From contig JABANP010000270.1 in the NCBI GenBank assembly GCA_013115135.1, forward strand, positions 1-64,000: a stretch of DNA of 64,000 nucleotides, in the 5' to 3' direction. Shown one piece after another: positions 1 through 10,006 of the stretch. The first letter of the stretch is position 1, and each line of letters opens with the position of its first letter. A model generated the notes under the pieces. That model ran no database searches and was not told where the DNA came from. It saw only the letters and a list, made by a program, of their open reading frames with translations. A program made the translations under genes and the position numbers. Source of the stretch: Perkinsus olseni. Lineage: Eukaryota; Perkinsozoa; Perkinsida; Perkinsidae.

Positions 1-413
1 CTCCGCCTAGGGTTCGAAGATAAGTTCATTACCTAACCTGACAATCGACGCTTGAATCGTATTGAATGCGACTCGCATTATGCGAGTATCACGTATGCCT
101 CAGTAGAAAATCCGCATTTCCTGCAGGATAAGACTCATCTGATAAGTCGATATGACTTTGTCAACAAATTGTTGATCACTCGGTGCTAATTTGGTAGCTA
201 CAACACATTTTTGCACAGAAATGACACTCGCTAGGGTAGAACCCCCGACTATCAGGATCTTAACAGCGAAGTTTACCGCTAGACCATCGCATTAAACCCC
301 TCGGATAGAATTGCACAATGATGCCAGGAAGAAACCGAACATTGTTTCTTTCCTTTCTTTCCGGGAAGAAAGAATTGGAAAGAAATAATAGTGCTCGGGA
401 AGGAAAAACCCTG
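1..413. other. Non-coding lead-in to satellite array
   Basis: No credible gene is seen. It holds an exact 6-1-6-1-6 triplet at 66-85 (ATGCGA, C, TCGCAT, T, ATGCGA), a 7+1+7 palindrome at 161-175, and an imperfect purine/pyrimidine inverted repeat around 345-388. Confidence 0.6.
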
Positions 414-695
414 CCAGCGAGCACGTTGGGGGAGGGGCCCTGTTGGGCGAGCGAAAAATTACCCACATCCCGGCGCCGGGATACATACGGGATCAGACAC
501 CCCCTCAGCTAACTATGATCTCGCGAATCCACCTAAGGATTTCAACCAAACTTTACAAATACTTTATTATAGCACTTAGCTCTTTTTACGCACTATGCCC
601 ATGTCAAACGAAATGTTTCGACATTCACAACGACTGCAAACCACGACCCACGTCGTGTCTCTCCATCTTGCGCGCTTGCGATCCTTTGACTAAAA

Positions 696-865
696 GCGCA
701 CGCCCGTGCGTCACATTCCACATACTTTTGCGCACGCCCGTGCGTCCCATTCCACCGACTATTGCGCACGCCCGTGCGTCACATTCCTCCTTCTTTTGCG
801 AACGCCCGTGCGTCACATTCCACCGTCATTTCCGAACGCCCCGGGCCACAGCGTCTCACTGCGCA
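696..865. repeat. Five 34-bp subrepeats in A1 (GCGCACGCCCGTGCGTC core)
   Basis: Copies start at 696, 730, 764, 798 and about 832, an exact 34-bp step; the last is degenerate. The core contains GCACG-CC-CGTGC, a short palindrome. The same block recurs at 2945, 5214 and 7499 in A2-A4, and a decayed version is visible in the B monomers. Repeat plus short variable spacer looks CRISPR-like, but the spacers are only about 10 bp and the context is eukaryotic. Confidence 0.9.
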
Positions 866-1184
866 CGCACAATCCGCGGCACATTTCCGAGCGAAACTGA
901 GACTTTTCCGACGACCTGTTCGTGCAATCCTGAGCCCGCAGTACTCCTCGCTGTGTAAACACGTTTCCATAACTCACTTCGCTACTCCTGCGATCTTAAC
1001 AGGCCTTGTATTTTCCGTCTTGAGCCAAGACCCTTGGCCCTTGTCTGGAAGAAGTTTTCATTCAGGGTCTTTTACCAGTGGCAGTTAGCTCCGGGCCGAT
1101 CTTCTTCAAGAGGCCCAGTTCTGAAGTATGAACTGCAAAATGTGCTCAACTGATATGTGTTGCTACATCGCCAACCTCCGAGGC

Positions 1185-1228
1185 GATGGTTCGTCGAGGC
1201 GAGAGCCTCGCCCGAAGGGAGAAGCATC
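1185..1228. repeat. Conserved 44-bp hairpin of the satellite
   Basis: The outer arms are GATGGTT and AACCATC (one mismatch here, perfect in A4 and in B copies). The inner arms are CGAGGC and GCCTCG around a 4-base loop. The same hairpin lies at 2312, 3434, 4581, 5703, 6850 and 7988, once in every monomer. Variant blocks shared between monomers change partner at this hairpin. Confidence 0.85.
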
Positions 1229-1526
1229 TTTCGACTGCCGTGATTCAATTTTTCCTGCGGTTTGAGAGGCCGGGCTCGCCGTTTTCACCGGGGGTGTTAG
1301 ACCGGCGGCTACCTCCAGGTATACGGGCATGCCGCTGTTATAAGTCTTTCCGTCATTGCATCATCGCGCTGAGTGGCGCAATTTCGTGCCACACATGCTC
1401 TGCGTACTTCGGCATGCCATTTTGCTCCTCCGTTCGGACTTATTTAATTTGTCCTATTTTTGTCTTTGTGAACTCAGGAAAACAGGTCAGAGGTCAACTA
1501 TGGACCCTCCCCACGACCTCTTGGTG

Positions 1527-2662
1527 AACACATCCACAATTGGAGTCAAAGACCTCCGCGAGCCAATTGGGGGAGGGTCCTAATTTAGGGCGAGCGCTAG
1601 AAACAACTTCCGGGCATTCCTGGCCGGAACCTATCGTGCTTAGGCCCCCCCGTTCCTATATATTATCTTCGCTCCTACCCATTACAATTTCTCCAAACCT
1701 TCCAAATCATTCAATATGGTCCGTCAAAGTTTATTCCTACTATCCCGGTGCGAATCGAAATGTTTTGACACTCACATTAACCACAAACCATGGTTCCTGT
1801 CACGTCTCCTCCGCTTGCGCACTTGCATTTCTTTGGTCAAAAGCGCGCGCCGCTGCGTCACGGCGTCGCACAAACTGCTCTGCATATAGCGCACGCCCCA
1901 TGTCACAAAGTTGCAATTTCCGCTATGCTCAAAAGGCTCGCTCATTCCTAACGCGGCGACGACCTTTTCTTGCGATTCGTGCTGTTCCGCATATCTCCTC
2001 TGAGATCCTTTGGATTCCTAACCATCCAAGGTTCCTCTTCACTATGTCAGGTATACTTTGAGTTATCTTCTCTCTCCCCTATGTTTGAAAATAAGTAAAG
2101 GCCGGTATGTTCTACAGCCGCTTCCCTGCTACGAAGAAGGCTGTTCCAAGCGGCTACGACTATTGCTCATTTCCATGTGCTCGAATGCTATTTTCGACCG
2201 CAAGTTCGTTATATATCGACCCGCTGGCTCGCCACATGGATCTTAGCAGCATGTGGTCTCAGCCTGGAACTTTCAGACGACGTACATGCGAATCGCTGCA
2301 AGCAATTATGAGATGGTTCGTCGAGGCGTCAGCCTCGCCCGAAGGGAGAACCATCGTTTCGATTGCCGCACGTCAACTAAGTTTTTTGTTTGATGATTCT
2401 GACACTCGGCCACTGGCCGCGTCGATACTCTGAAGTTATCGGCATGCAACTCGGGCGGTTATATTCGTGCTGACAGCAGTGAAAATATTATTGGCTTGTG
2501 CGACTGCGTCTTCAGTACAGTACATGTAGAGTTCCTTCCGCTCTTCAGTCTCTTCTTCCAAGTACGTTTTTATGCACAAGTCGACGAGTTTAAGGCCAGA
2601 CGTCAAGCTTGGACCTTCCCGACGTCTCTAGGTGCAACCTCCACATTTGGAATCGAAGATCT
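1527..2662. repeat. Satellite monomer B1
   Basis: 1136 bp. Its part from about 1960 to the hairpin at 2312 is diverged from B2 and B3, whereas from 2310 to its end it is essentially identical to B2. Confidence 0.82.
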
Positions 2663-3775
2663 CCAGCGAGCACGTTGGGGGAGGGGCCCTGTTGGGCGAG
2701 CGAAAAATACCCCACATCCCGGCGCCGGGATACATACGGGATCAGACACCCCCTCAGCTAACTATGATCTCGCGAATCCACCTAAGGATTTCAACCAAAC
2801 TTTACAAATACTTTATTAAACTACTTAGCTCTTTTTACGCACTATGCCCATGTCAAACGAAATGTTTCGACATTCACAACGACTGCAAACCACGACCCAC
2901 GTCGTGTCTACCCATCTTGCGCGCTTGCGATCCTTTGACTAAAAGCGCACGCCCGTGCGTCACATTCGACATACTTTTGCGCACGCCCGTGCGTTCCATT
3001 CCACCGACTATTGCGCACGCCCGTGCGTCACATTCCTCCTTCTTTTGCGCACGCCCGTGCGTCACATTCCGCCGTCATTTCCGAACGCCCCGGGCCACAG
3101 CGTCTCACTGCGCACGCACAATCCGCGGCACGTTTCCGAGCGAAACTGAGACTTTTCCGACGACCTGTTCGTGCAATCCTGAGCCCGCAGTACTTCTCGC
3201 TGTGTAAACACTTTTCCATAACTCACTTCGCTACTCCTGCGATCTCAACAGGCCTTGTATTTTCCGTCTTGAGCCAAGACCCTTGGCCCTTGTCTGGAAG
3301 AAGTTTTCATTCAGGGTCTTTTACCAGTGGCAGTTAGCTCCGGACCGATCTTCTTCAAGAGGCCCCGTTCTGAAGTATGAACTGCAAAATGTGCTCATCT
3401 GATATGTGTTGCTACATCGCCGACCTCCGAGGCGATGGTTCGTCGAGGCGAGAGCCTCGCCCGAAGGGAGAAGCATCTTTCGACTGCCGTGATTCAATTT
3501 TCCCTGCGGTTTGAGGAGCCGGGCTCGCCGTTTTCACCGGGGGTGTTAGACCGGCGGCTACCTCCAGCTCTACGGGCATGCCGCTCTTATAAGTCTTTCC
3601 GTCATTGCATCATCGCGCAGAGTGGCGCAATTTCGTGCCACACATGCTCTGCGTACTTCGGCATGCCATTTTGCTCCTCCGTTCGGACTTATTTAATTTG
3701 TCCTATTTTTGTCTTTGTGAACTCAGGAAAACAGGTCAGAGGTCAACTATGGACCCTCCCCACGACCTCTTGGTG
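2663..3775. repeat. Satellite monomer A2
   Basis: 1113 bp. Before its hairpin it shares the variants CATCTG and CGCCGACC with A3; after it, it resembles A1. Confidence 0.85.
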
Positions 3776-4931
3776 AACACATCCACATTTGGAGTCAAAG
3801 ACCTCCGCGAGCCAATTGGGGGAGGGTCCTAATTTAGGGCGAGCGCTAGAAACAACTTCCGGGCATTCCTGGCCGGAACCTATCGTGCTTAGGCCCCCCC
3901 GTTCCTATATATTATCTTTGCTCCTACCCATTACAATTTATTCAAACCTTCCAAATCATTCAATATGGTCCGTCAAAGTTTATTCCTACTATCCCGGTGC
4001 GAATCGAAATGTTTTGACACTCACATTAACCACAAACCATGGTTCCTGTCACGTCTCCTCCGCTTGCGCACTTGCATTTCTTTGCTCAAAAAGCGCGCGC
4101 CGCTACGTCACGGCGTCGCACAAACTGCTCTGCATATAGCGCACGCCTCGTGTCACAAAGTTCTAATTTCCCGCGTGCACAAAGACCTCGCTCATTCCTG
4201 CCGCGGCGACGACCTTTTTTCGCGATACGTGCTGTTGTGCATATCTCCTCTGGGCCCCAGAGTCTGGGGTCCTAACAATCGAAGGTTCTCTTCACTATGT
4301 CGTGTTTACTTTGTTTTTGCTCCTATCCCACCTATTTTAAAACACTGACTATACGCCGATGTATTATGCAGCTGCTTCCCTGGTACGAAGCAGGCTGCTC
4401 CAAGCAGCTCTGACAATTCCTCGCTCACATGTTCTTCGAGTGGTAATTTTGAGCGCAAGTTCGCTATATATCTGCCTACTGGCCCACTACGTGGATCTCA
4501 CCTGCACGTGGTCTTAGCTTGGAGCTTTCAAACGACTTATAAGCGAGCTGCAGCATCTTCTTGCCAGCAAGAAATGACGAGATGGTTCGTCGAGGCGTCA
4601 GCCTCGCCCGAAGGGAGAACCATCGTTTCGATTGCCGCACGTCAACTAAGTTTTTTGTTTGATGATTCTGACACTCGGCCACTGGCCGCGTCGATACTCT
4701 GAAGTTATCGGCATGCAACTCGGGCGGTTATATTCGTGCTGACAGCAGTGAAAATATTATTGGCTTGTGCGACTGCGTCTTCAGTACAGTACATGTAGAG
4801 TTCCTTCCGCTCTTCAGTCTCTTCTTCCAAGTACGTTTTTATGCACAAGTCGACGAGTTTAAGGCCAGACGTCAAGCTTGGACCTTCCCGACGTCTCTAG
4901 GTGCAACCTCCACATTTGGAATCGAAGATCT
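3776..4931. repeat. Satellite monomer B2
   Basis: 1156 bp. Nearly identical to B3 up to and including the hairpin at 4581, and nearly identical to B1 after it, so it is a mosaic of the two. Confidence 0.82.
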
Positions 4932-6044
4932 CCAGCGAGCACGTTGGGGGAGGGGCCCTGTTGGGCGAGCGAAAAATACCCCACATCCCGGCGCCGGGAT
5001 ACATACGGGATCAGACACCCCCTCAGCTAACTATGATCTCGCGAATCCACCTAAGGATTTCAACCAAACTTTACAAATACTTTATTAAACTACTTAGCTC
5101 TTTTTACGCACTATGCCCATGTCAAACGAAATGTTTCGACATTCACAACGACTGCAAACCACGACCCACGTCGTGTCTACCCATCTTGCGCGCTTGCGAT
5201 CCTTTGACTAAAAGCGCACGCCCGTGCGTCACATTCCACATACTTTTGCGCACGCCCGTGCGTCCCATTCCACCGACTATTGCGCACGCCCGTGCGTCAC
5301 ATTCCTCCTTCTTTTGCGCACGCCCGTGCGTCACATTCCACCGTCATTTCCGAACGCCCCGGGCCACAGCGTCTCACTGCGCACGCAGAATCCGCGGCAC
5401 ATTTCCGAGCGAAACTGAGACTTTTCCAACGACCTGTTCGTGCAATCCTGAGCCCGCAGTACTTCTCGCTGTGTAAACACGTTTCCATAACTCACTTCGC
5501 TACTCCTGCGATCTTAACAGGCCTTGTATTTTCCGTCTTGAGCCAAGACCCTTGGCCCTTGTCTGGAAGAAGTTTTCATTCAGGGTCTTTTACCAGTGGC
5601 AGTTAGCTCCGGACCGATCTTCTTCAAGAGGCCCCGTTCTGAAGTATGAACTGCAAAATGTGCTCATCTGATATGTGTTGCTACATCGCCGACCTCCGAG
5701 GCGATGGTTCGTCGAGGCGAGAGCCTCGCCCGAAGGGAGAAGCATCTTTCGACTGCCGTGGTTCAATTTTCCCTGCGGTTTGACAAGCCAGGCTTGCCGT
5801 TCTCACCGGGGGTGTTAGACCGGCGGCTACCTCCAGATATACGGGCAAGCCGCTCTTATAAGTCTCTCCGTCATTGCATCATCGCGCAGAGTGGCGCAAC
5901 TTCGTGCCACACATGCTCTGCGTACTTCGGCATGCCATTTTGCTCCTCCGTTCGGACTTATTTAATTTGTCCTATTTTTGTCTTTGTGAACTCAGGAAAA
6001 CAGATCAGAGGTCAACTATGGACCCTCCCCATGACCTCTTGGTG
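4932..6044. repeat. Satellite monomer A3
   Basis: 1113 bp. After the hairpin it carries TTTGACAAGCCAGGC like A4, where A1 and A2 differ. Confidence 0.85.
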
Positions 6045-7216
6045 AACACATCCACAATTGGAGTCAAAGACCTCCGCGAGCCAATTGGGGGAGGGTCCTA
6101 ATTTAGGGCGAGCGCTAGAAACAACTTCCGGGCATTCCTGGCCGGAACCTATCGTGCTTAGGCCCCCCCGTTCCTATATATTATCTTTGCTCCTACCCAT
6201 TACAATTTATTCAAACCTTCCAAATCATTCAATATGGTCCGTCAAAGTTTATTCCTACTATCCCGGTGCGAATCGAAATGTTTTGACACTCACATTAACC
6301 ACAAACCATGGTTCCTGTCACGTCTCCTCCGCTTGCGCACTTGCATTTCTTTGCTCAAAAAGCGCGCGCCGCTACGTCACGGCGTCGCACAAACTGCTCT
6401 GCATATAGCGCACGCCTCGTGTCACAAAGTTCTAATTTCCCGCGTGCACAAAGACCTCGCTCATTCCTGCCGCGGCGACGACCTTTTTTCGCGATACGTG
6501 CTGTTGTGCATATCTCCTCTGGGCCCCAGAGTCTGGGGTCCTAACAATCGAAGGTTATCTTCACTATGTCGTGTTTACTTTGTTTTTGCTCCTATCCCAC
6601 CTATTTTAAAACACTGACTATACGCCGATGTATTATGCAGCTGCTTCCCTGGTACGAAGCAGGCTGCTCCAAGCAGCTCTGACAATTCCTCGCTCACATG
6701 TTCTTCGAGTGGTAATTTTGAGCGCAAGTTCGCTATATATCTGCCTACTGGCCCACTACGTGGATCTCACCTGCACGTGGTCTTAGCTTGGAGCTTTCAA
6801 ACGACTTATAAGCGAGCTGCAGCATCTTCTTGCCAGCAAGAAATGACGAGATGGTTCGTCGAGGCGTCAGCCTCGCCCGAAGGGAGAACCATCGTTTCGA
6901 TTTTCGTACTTCAACAAAGTTTTTTTGTTACATAATTCTCGCAATCGGCCGCTGGCCGCTTCATTACTTTTAGAGTAATAGTTATAAAGTATCGGCGTGC
7001 ATTTTGAGTGGGTCTATTTGTTCTGATAACAGTGGAAGTATTATTGGTTTGCGCGACTGCGTCTTCGAGGCAGTGCAGGTAGGCCTCTCTACGCTCTTCA
7101 GTCTCTCCTTCCAACTATTTTGCGTCTTCACAATTCGGCAAGTTCAAGGGCAGGCGTCAAGCTTGGACCCTCCCGAAGCCTCTGGGTGCAACCTCCACAA
7201 TTGGAATCGAAGATCT
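6045..7216. repeat. Satellite monomer B3
   Basis: 1172 bp. Identity with B2 stops at about 6901, just past the hairpin at 6850-6893; the remainder is a diverged B version. Confidence 0.82.
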
Positions 7217-8329
7217 CCAGCGAGCACTTTGGGGGAGGGGCCCTGTTGGGCGAGCGAAAAATACCCCACATCCCGGCGCCGGGATACATACGGGATGAGA
7301 CACCCCCTCAGCTAACTATGATCTCGCGAATCCACCGTTAAATTTCAACCAAACTTTACAAATACTTTATTATAGTACTTAGCTCTTTTTACGCACTATG
7401 CCCATGTCAAACGAAATGTTTCGACATTCACAACGACTGCAAACCACGACCCACGTCGTGTCTCCCCATCTTGCGCGCTTGCGATCCTTTGACTAAAAGC
7501 GCACGCCCGTGCGTCACATTCCACATACTTTTGCGCACGCCCGTGCGTCCCATTCCACCGACTATTGCGCACGCCCGTGCGTCACATTCCTCCTTCTTTT
7601 GCGCACGCCCGTGCGTCACATTCCACCGTCATTTCCGAACGCCCCGGGCCACAGCGTCTCACTGCGCACGCAGAATCCGCGGCACATTTCCGAGCGAAAC
7701 TGAGACTTTTCCAACGACCTGTTCGTGCAATCCTGAGCCCGCAGTACTTCTCGCTGTGTAAACACGTTTCCATAACTCACTTCGCTACTCCTGCGATCTT
7801 AACAGGCCTTGCATTTTCCGTCCTGAGCCAAGACCCTTGGCCCATGTCTGGAAGAAGTTTTCATTCAGGGTCTTTTACCAGTGGCAGTTAGCTCCGGACC
7901 GATTTTCTTCAAGAGGCCCCGTTCTGAAGTATGAACTGCAAAATGTGCTCAACTGATATGTGTTGCTACATCGCCAACCTCCGAGGCGATGGTTCGTCGA
8001 GGCGAGAGCCTCGCCCGAAGGGAGAACCATCTTTCGACTGCCGTGGTTCAATTTTCCCTGCGGTTTGACAAGCCAGGCTTGCCGTTCTCACCGGGGGTGT
8101 TAGACCGGCGGCTACCTCCAGATATACGGGCAAGCCGCTCTTATAAGTCTCTCCGTCATTGCATCATCGCGCAGAGTGGCGCAACTTCGTGCCACACATG
8201 CTCTGCGTACTTCGGCATGCCATTTTGCTCCTCCGTTCGGACTTATTTAATTTGTCCTATTTTTGTCTTTGTGAACTCAGGAAAAAAGGTCAGAGGTCAA
8301 CTATGGACCCTCCCCACGACCTCTTGGTG
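7217..8329. repeat. Satellite monomer A4, array end
   Basis: 1113 bp. The array stops after CTCTTGGTG, exactly where the next B monomer would begin; unrelated DNA follows. Confidence 0.85.
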
Positions 8330-8699
8330 GATAGGCGACGGGTTTCACCAGAAACAAAAACAGACGCGGTAGCGGGCTCGCCGCACGGAACATTTCCGGG
8401 CGAGCGAGACTAATCCGTCGCCAGCCTGCGCATAAGGCTAAAGGTGCCCCAAAAAAGTGGTCTTTTTTTCTGTTCACCGTCAGAATTTTTTCAAACTTTG
8501 CAAAGAGGTGCCAAATGGTCCAACTAAGACAGCACGCGAATGTTGGTCAAAATCTGTCGAGTAGTTCTCGAGAAATAACTTAAAACATTTCATGTGTGTG
8601 CGTACAACTTAGAGACATCTGCGCAAGATTAGCTCTGTCTCTGCGCACATTGAAACTGTCTCCGCGCAAGATTACGATGTCTCCTCGCGCAATCACTAG

Positions 8700-8762
8700 T
8701 CGAGTAGGCCGAGCGATCGACTGGAAATCTCCTTCACCCAGGTTCGATCCTGGCACACCACA
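8700..8762 (+). pseudogene. tRNA-Ser(GGA)-like remnant
   Basis: GGCCGAGCG resembles a D-arm/A-box, GACTGGAAATC an anticodon loop reading GGA, and CCAGGTTCGATCCTGG a T-arm. The T-loop is one base short (TTCGAT) and no 5' acceptor strand pairs with the CACACCA 3' side. It is better read as a tRNA pseudogene or tRNA-derived repeat than a working tRNA. Confidence 0.45.
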
Positions 8763-9806
8763 TTTCTCATACCAATTTTTGAACGTGCAGCAGGAATCCT
8801 GAGATGATGTTTAGGACGATAGCTGAATTGTTATGATCGATCAGGTAATCTAATATATCGACCATAGGAGACGTTGCACATGTATGACGAATGACGTGCA
8901 TTGTGCGTTCAGTGCACTGCACTTAATTTGTGCATTATTCACTTCATTATGCACTGTGCATTACACGTCGCGGGAGTGCTCAGAAAATGCGGTTCGGACA
9001 GGTTTGCTGGCCGAACCGCCCCCGAAAACAAGAGCGTCGGTTTTCCGTCTTTCTCTACCACCGTTTGCGTTATGCGATCTACCTTGTACCGCCGGTACGT
9101 CGTCCGGTGAGGGAGAAACGAATGACAACCGACAGGACGATTACTTTTAGTTATATTCTCATCGTCTATGCGTTGCTCGCACCCGCATCCTTGGTCCAAG
9201 ATAATCGCAAAACCTCATTACAAGAGATCTGAGTATATTGCGGGTGGGAGTGATTCGAGAAGATCTGTAGTTGTGTAAAATCCGGGCAACAGTCCACGGC
9301 CGAAAATACAACCACCGAACAGGATCCGCACGGGGCCTGCCTTTGGGCTTGGTCCAAAAGAATTACTATTGCACAAGAGTAACATGGAAAGGTGAGGTCT
9401 GAGTGAGATGGGCCTTTCTGGGGGTTGGGTTGACTCACTGGGTGGTGATGGTATAGTAGTACCACGTAGCCTTCTCTGGTATACTTCTGCCCGTTAAGTA
9501 AAAGTTGGTATGATAGCGGCTGGAAGAGAGGACCTGTAGTTGTGTAGAATCCAACCACAAGTTCGTGTTTGATTCTGAATCCACCGACACCCCCCAAGCA
9601 TCTCATATCCTGGAAAGATGTTGCACATGGGCGTATCTTTATCATCATCATTATGAAACCGTCAAAAGATTCTTCTACACAGTGCGCTTTATTCCCACAG
9701 CTCCCGTCCTTGTCCCTCTTCTTTACAACCACACCAGTCTGGTTTGCGGGTCTTGATGTATCGTAACTCACGACGGAACCTTCTGTCTTGCGCACCGTAG
9801 TAGGCA

Positions 9807-9960
9807 AGCATGTCTGTACTACTTACTATTGATTGGCCTGTGCTTGCGGGCGTTTGTCTGCCTGTTTGGCTGGTTAAGGTTGATAAACGTTTCACTTCTG
9901 ATCTTGAGTCGTGTAAAATTCCGTTTCCACTCAAAAAAAACAACCACACCAGTGAATACC
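9807..9960. repeat. Dispersed repeat, also at 52020-52150
   Basis: The run GCAAGC(A/T)TGTCTGTACTACTT, then ATTGATTGGC, GGTTAAGGTTG or CTAAGGTTG, and a TTTTCACTCAAA-like tail, is shared with 52020-52150. A partial third copy lies around 51895-51975. Function unknown. Confidence 0.65.
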
Positions 9961-10006
9961 TAGCGCGAATCGTGCTAATTTCGTTTTTACAGTTTTTTCA
10001 TCACAA

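Larger units (their letters stand above)
414..1526. repeat. Satellite monomer A1
   Basis: 1113 bp, the same length as A2, A3 and A4. Left edge is CCAGCGAGCACG after unrelated DNA; right edge is GGACCCTCCCC followed by ACGACCTCTTGGTG. Before its hairpin it shares single-base variants with A4, after it with A2. Confidence 0.85.
414..8329. repeat. Higher-order satellite array, A-B dimers of about 2.26 kb
   Basis: Seven tandem monomers in the order A-B-A-B-A-B-A. The dimer period is 2249, 2269 and 2285 bp. A and B are diverged relatives: each opens with a block like TTGGGGGAGGG, then carries GGGCGAGCG, a GAAATGTTT(C/T)GACA(C/T)TCAC block, a GC-rich subrepeat, and a hairpin starting GATGGTTCGTCGAGGCG. 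The many short ORFs in the array are the same frames repeated and look like no known protein. The array begins and ends on an A monomer. Confidence 0.93.
8330..10006. other. Intergenic region upstream of the carrier gene
   Basis: No convincing protein gene. It holds a GGCGACGG/CCGTCGCC inverted pair around 8335-8422, a tRNA-Ser-like remnant at 8700, two related blocks at 9261 and 9534 (both with TGTAGTTGTGTA), and a dispersed repeat from 9807. A 213-codon minus-strand frame (9166-9807) lacks an ATG at its start and shows no family motif. Confidence 0.5.

Noticed and set aside
696..865. CRISPR-like array
   Set aside because: Regular 34-bp step and palindromic core, but spacers are about 10 bp, the block is part of a satellite repeated four times, and the genome is eukaryotic with no cas genes.
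443..8413. Multiple ORFs of 60-190 codons across the satellite
   Set aside because: The same frames repeat with the array, are Arg/Pro/Cys-rich from GC-rich repeats, overlap on both strands and match no family.
9166..9807. 213-codon minus-strand ORF
   Set aside because: No ATG at its start, covers repeat-like text, no motif, no splice context.
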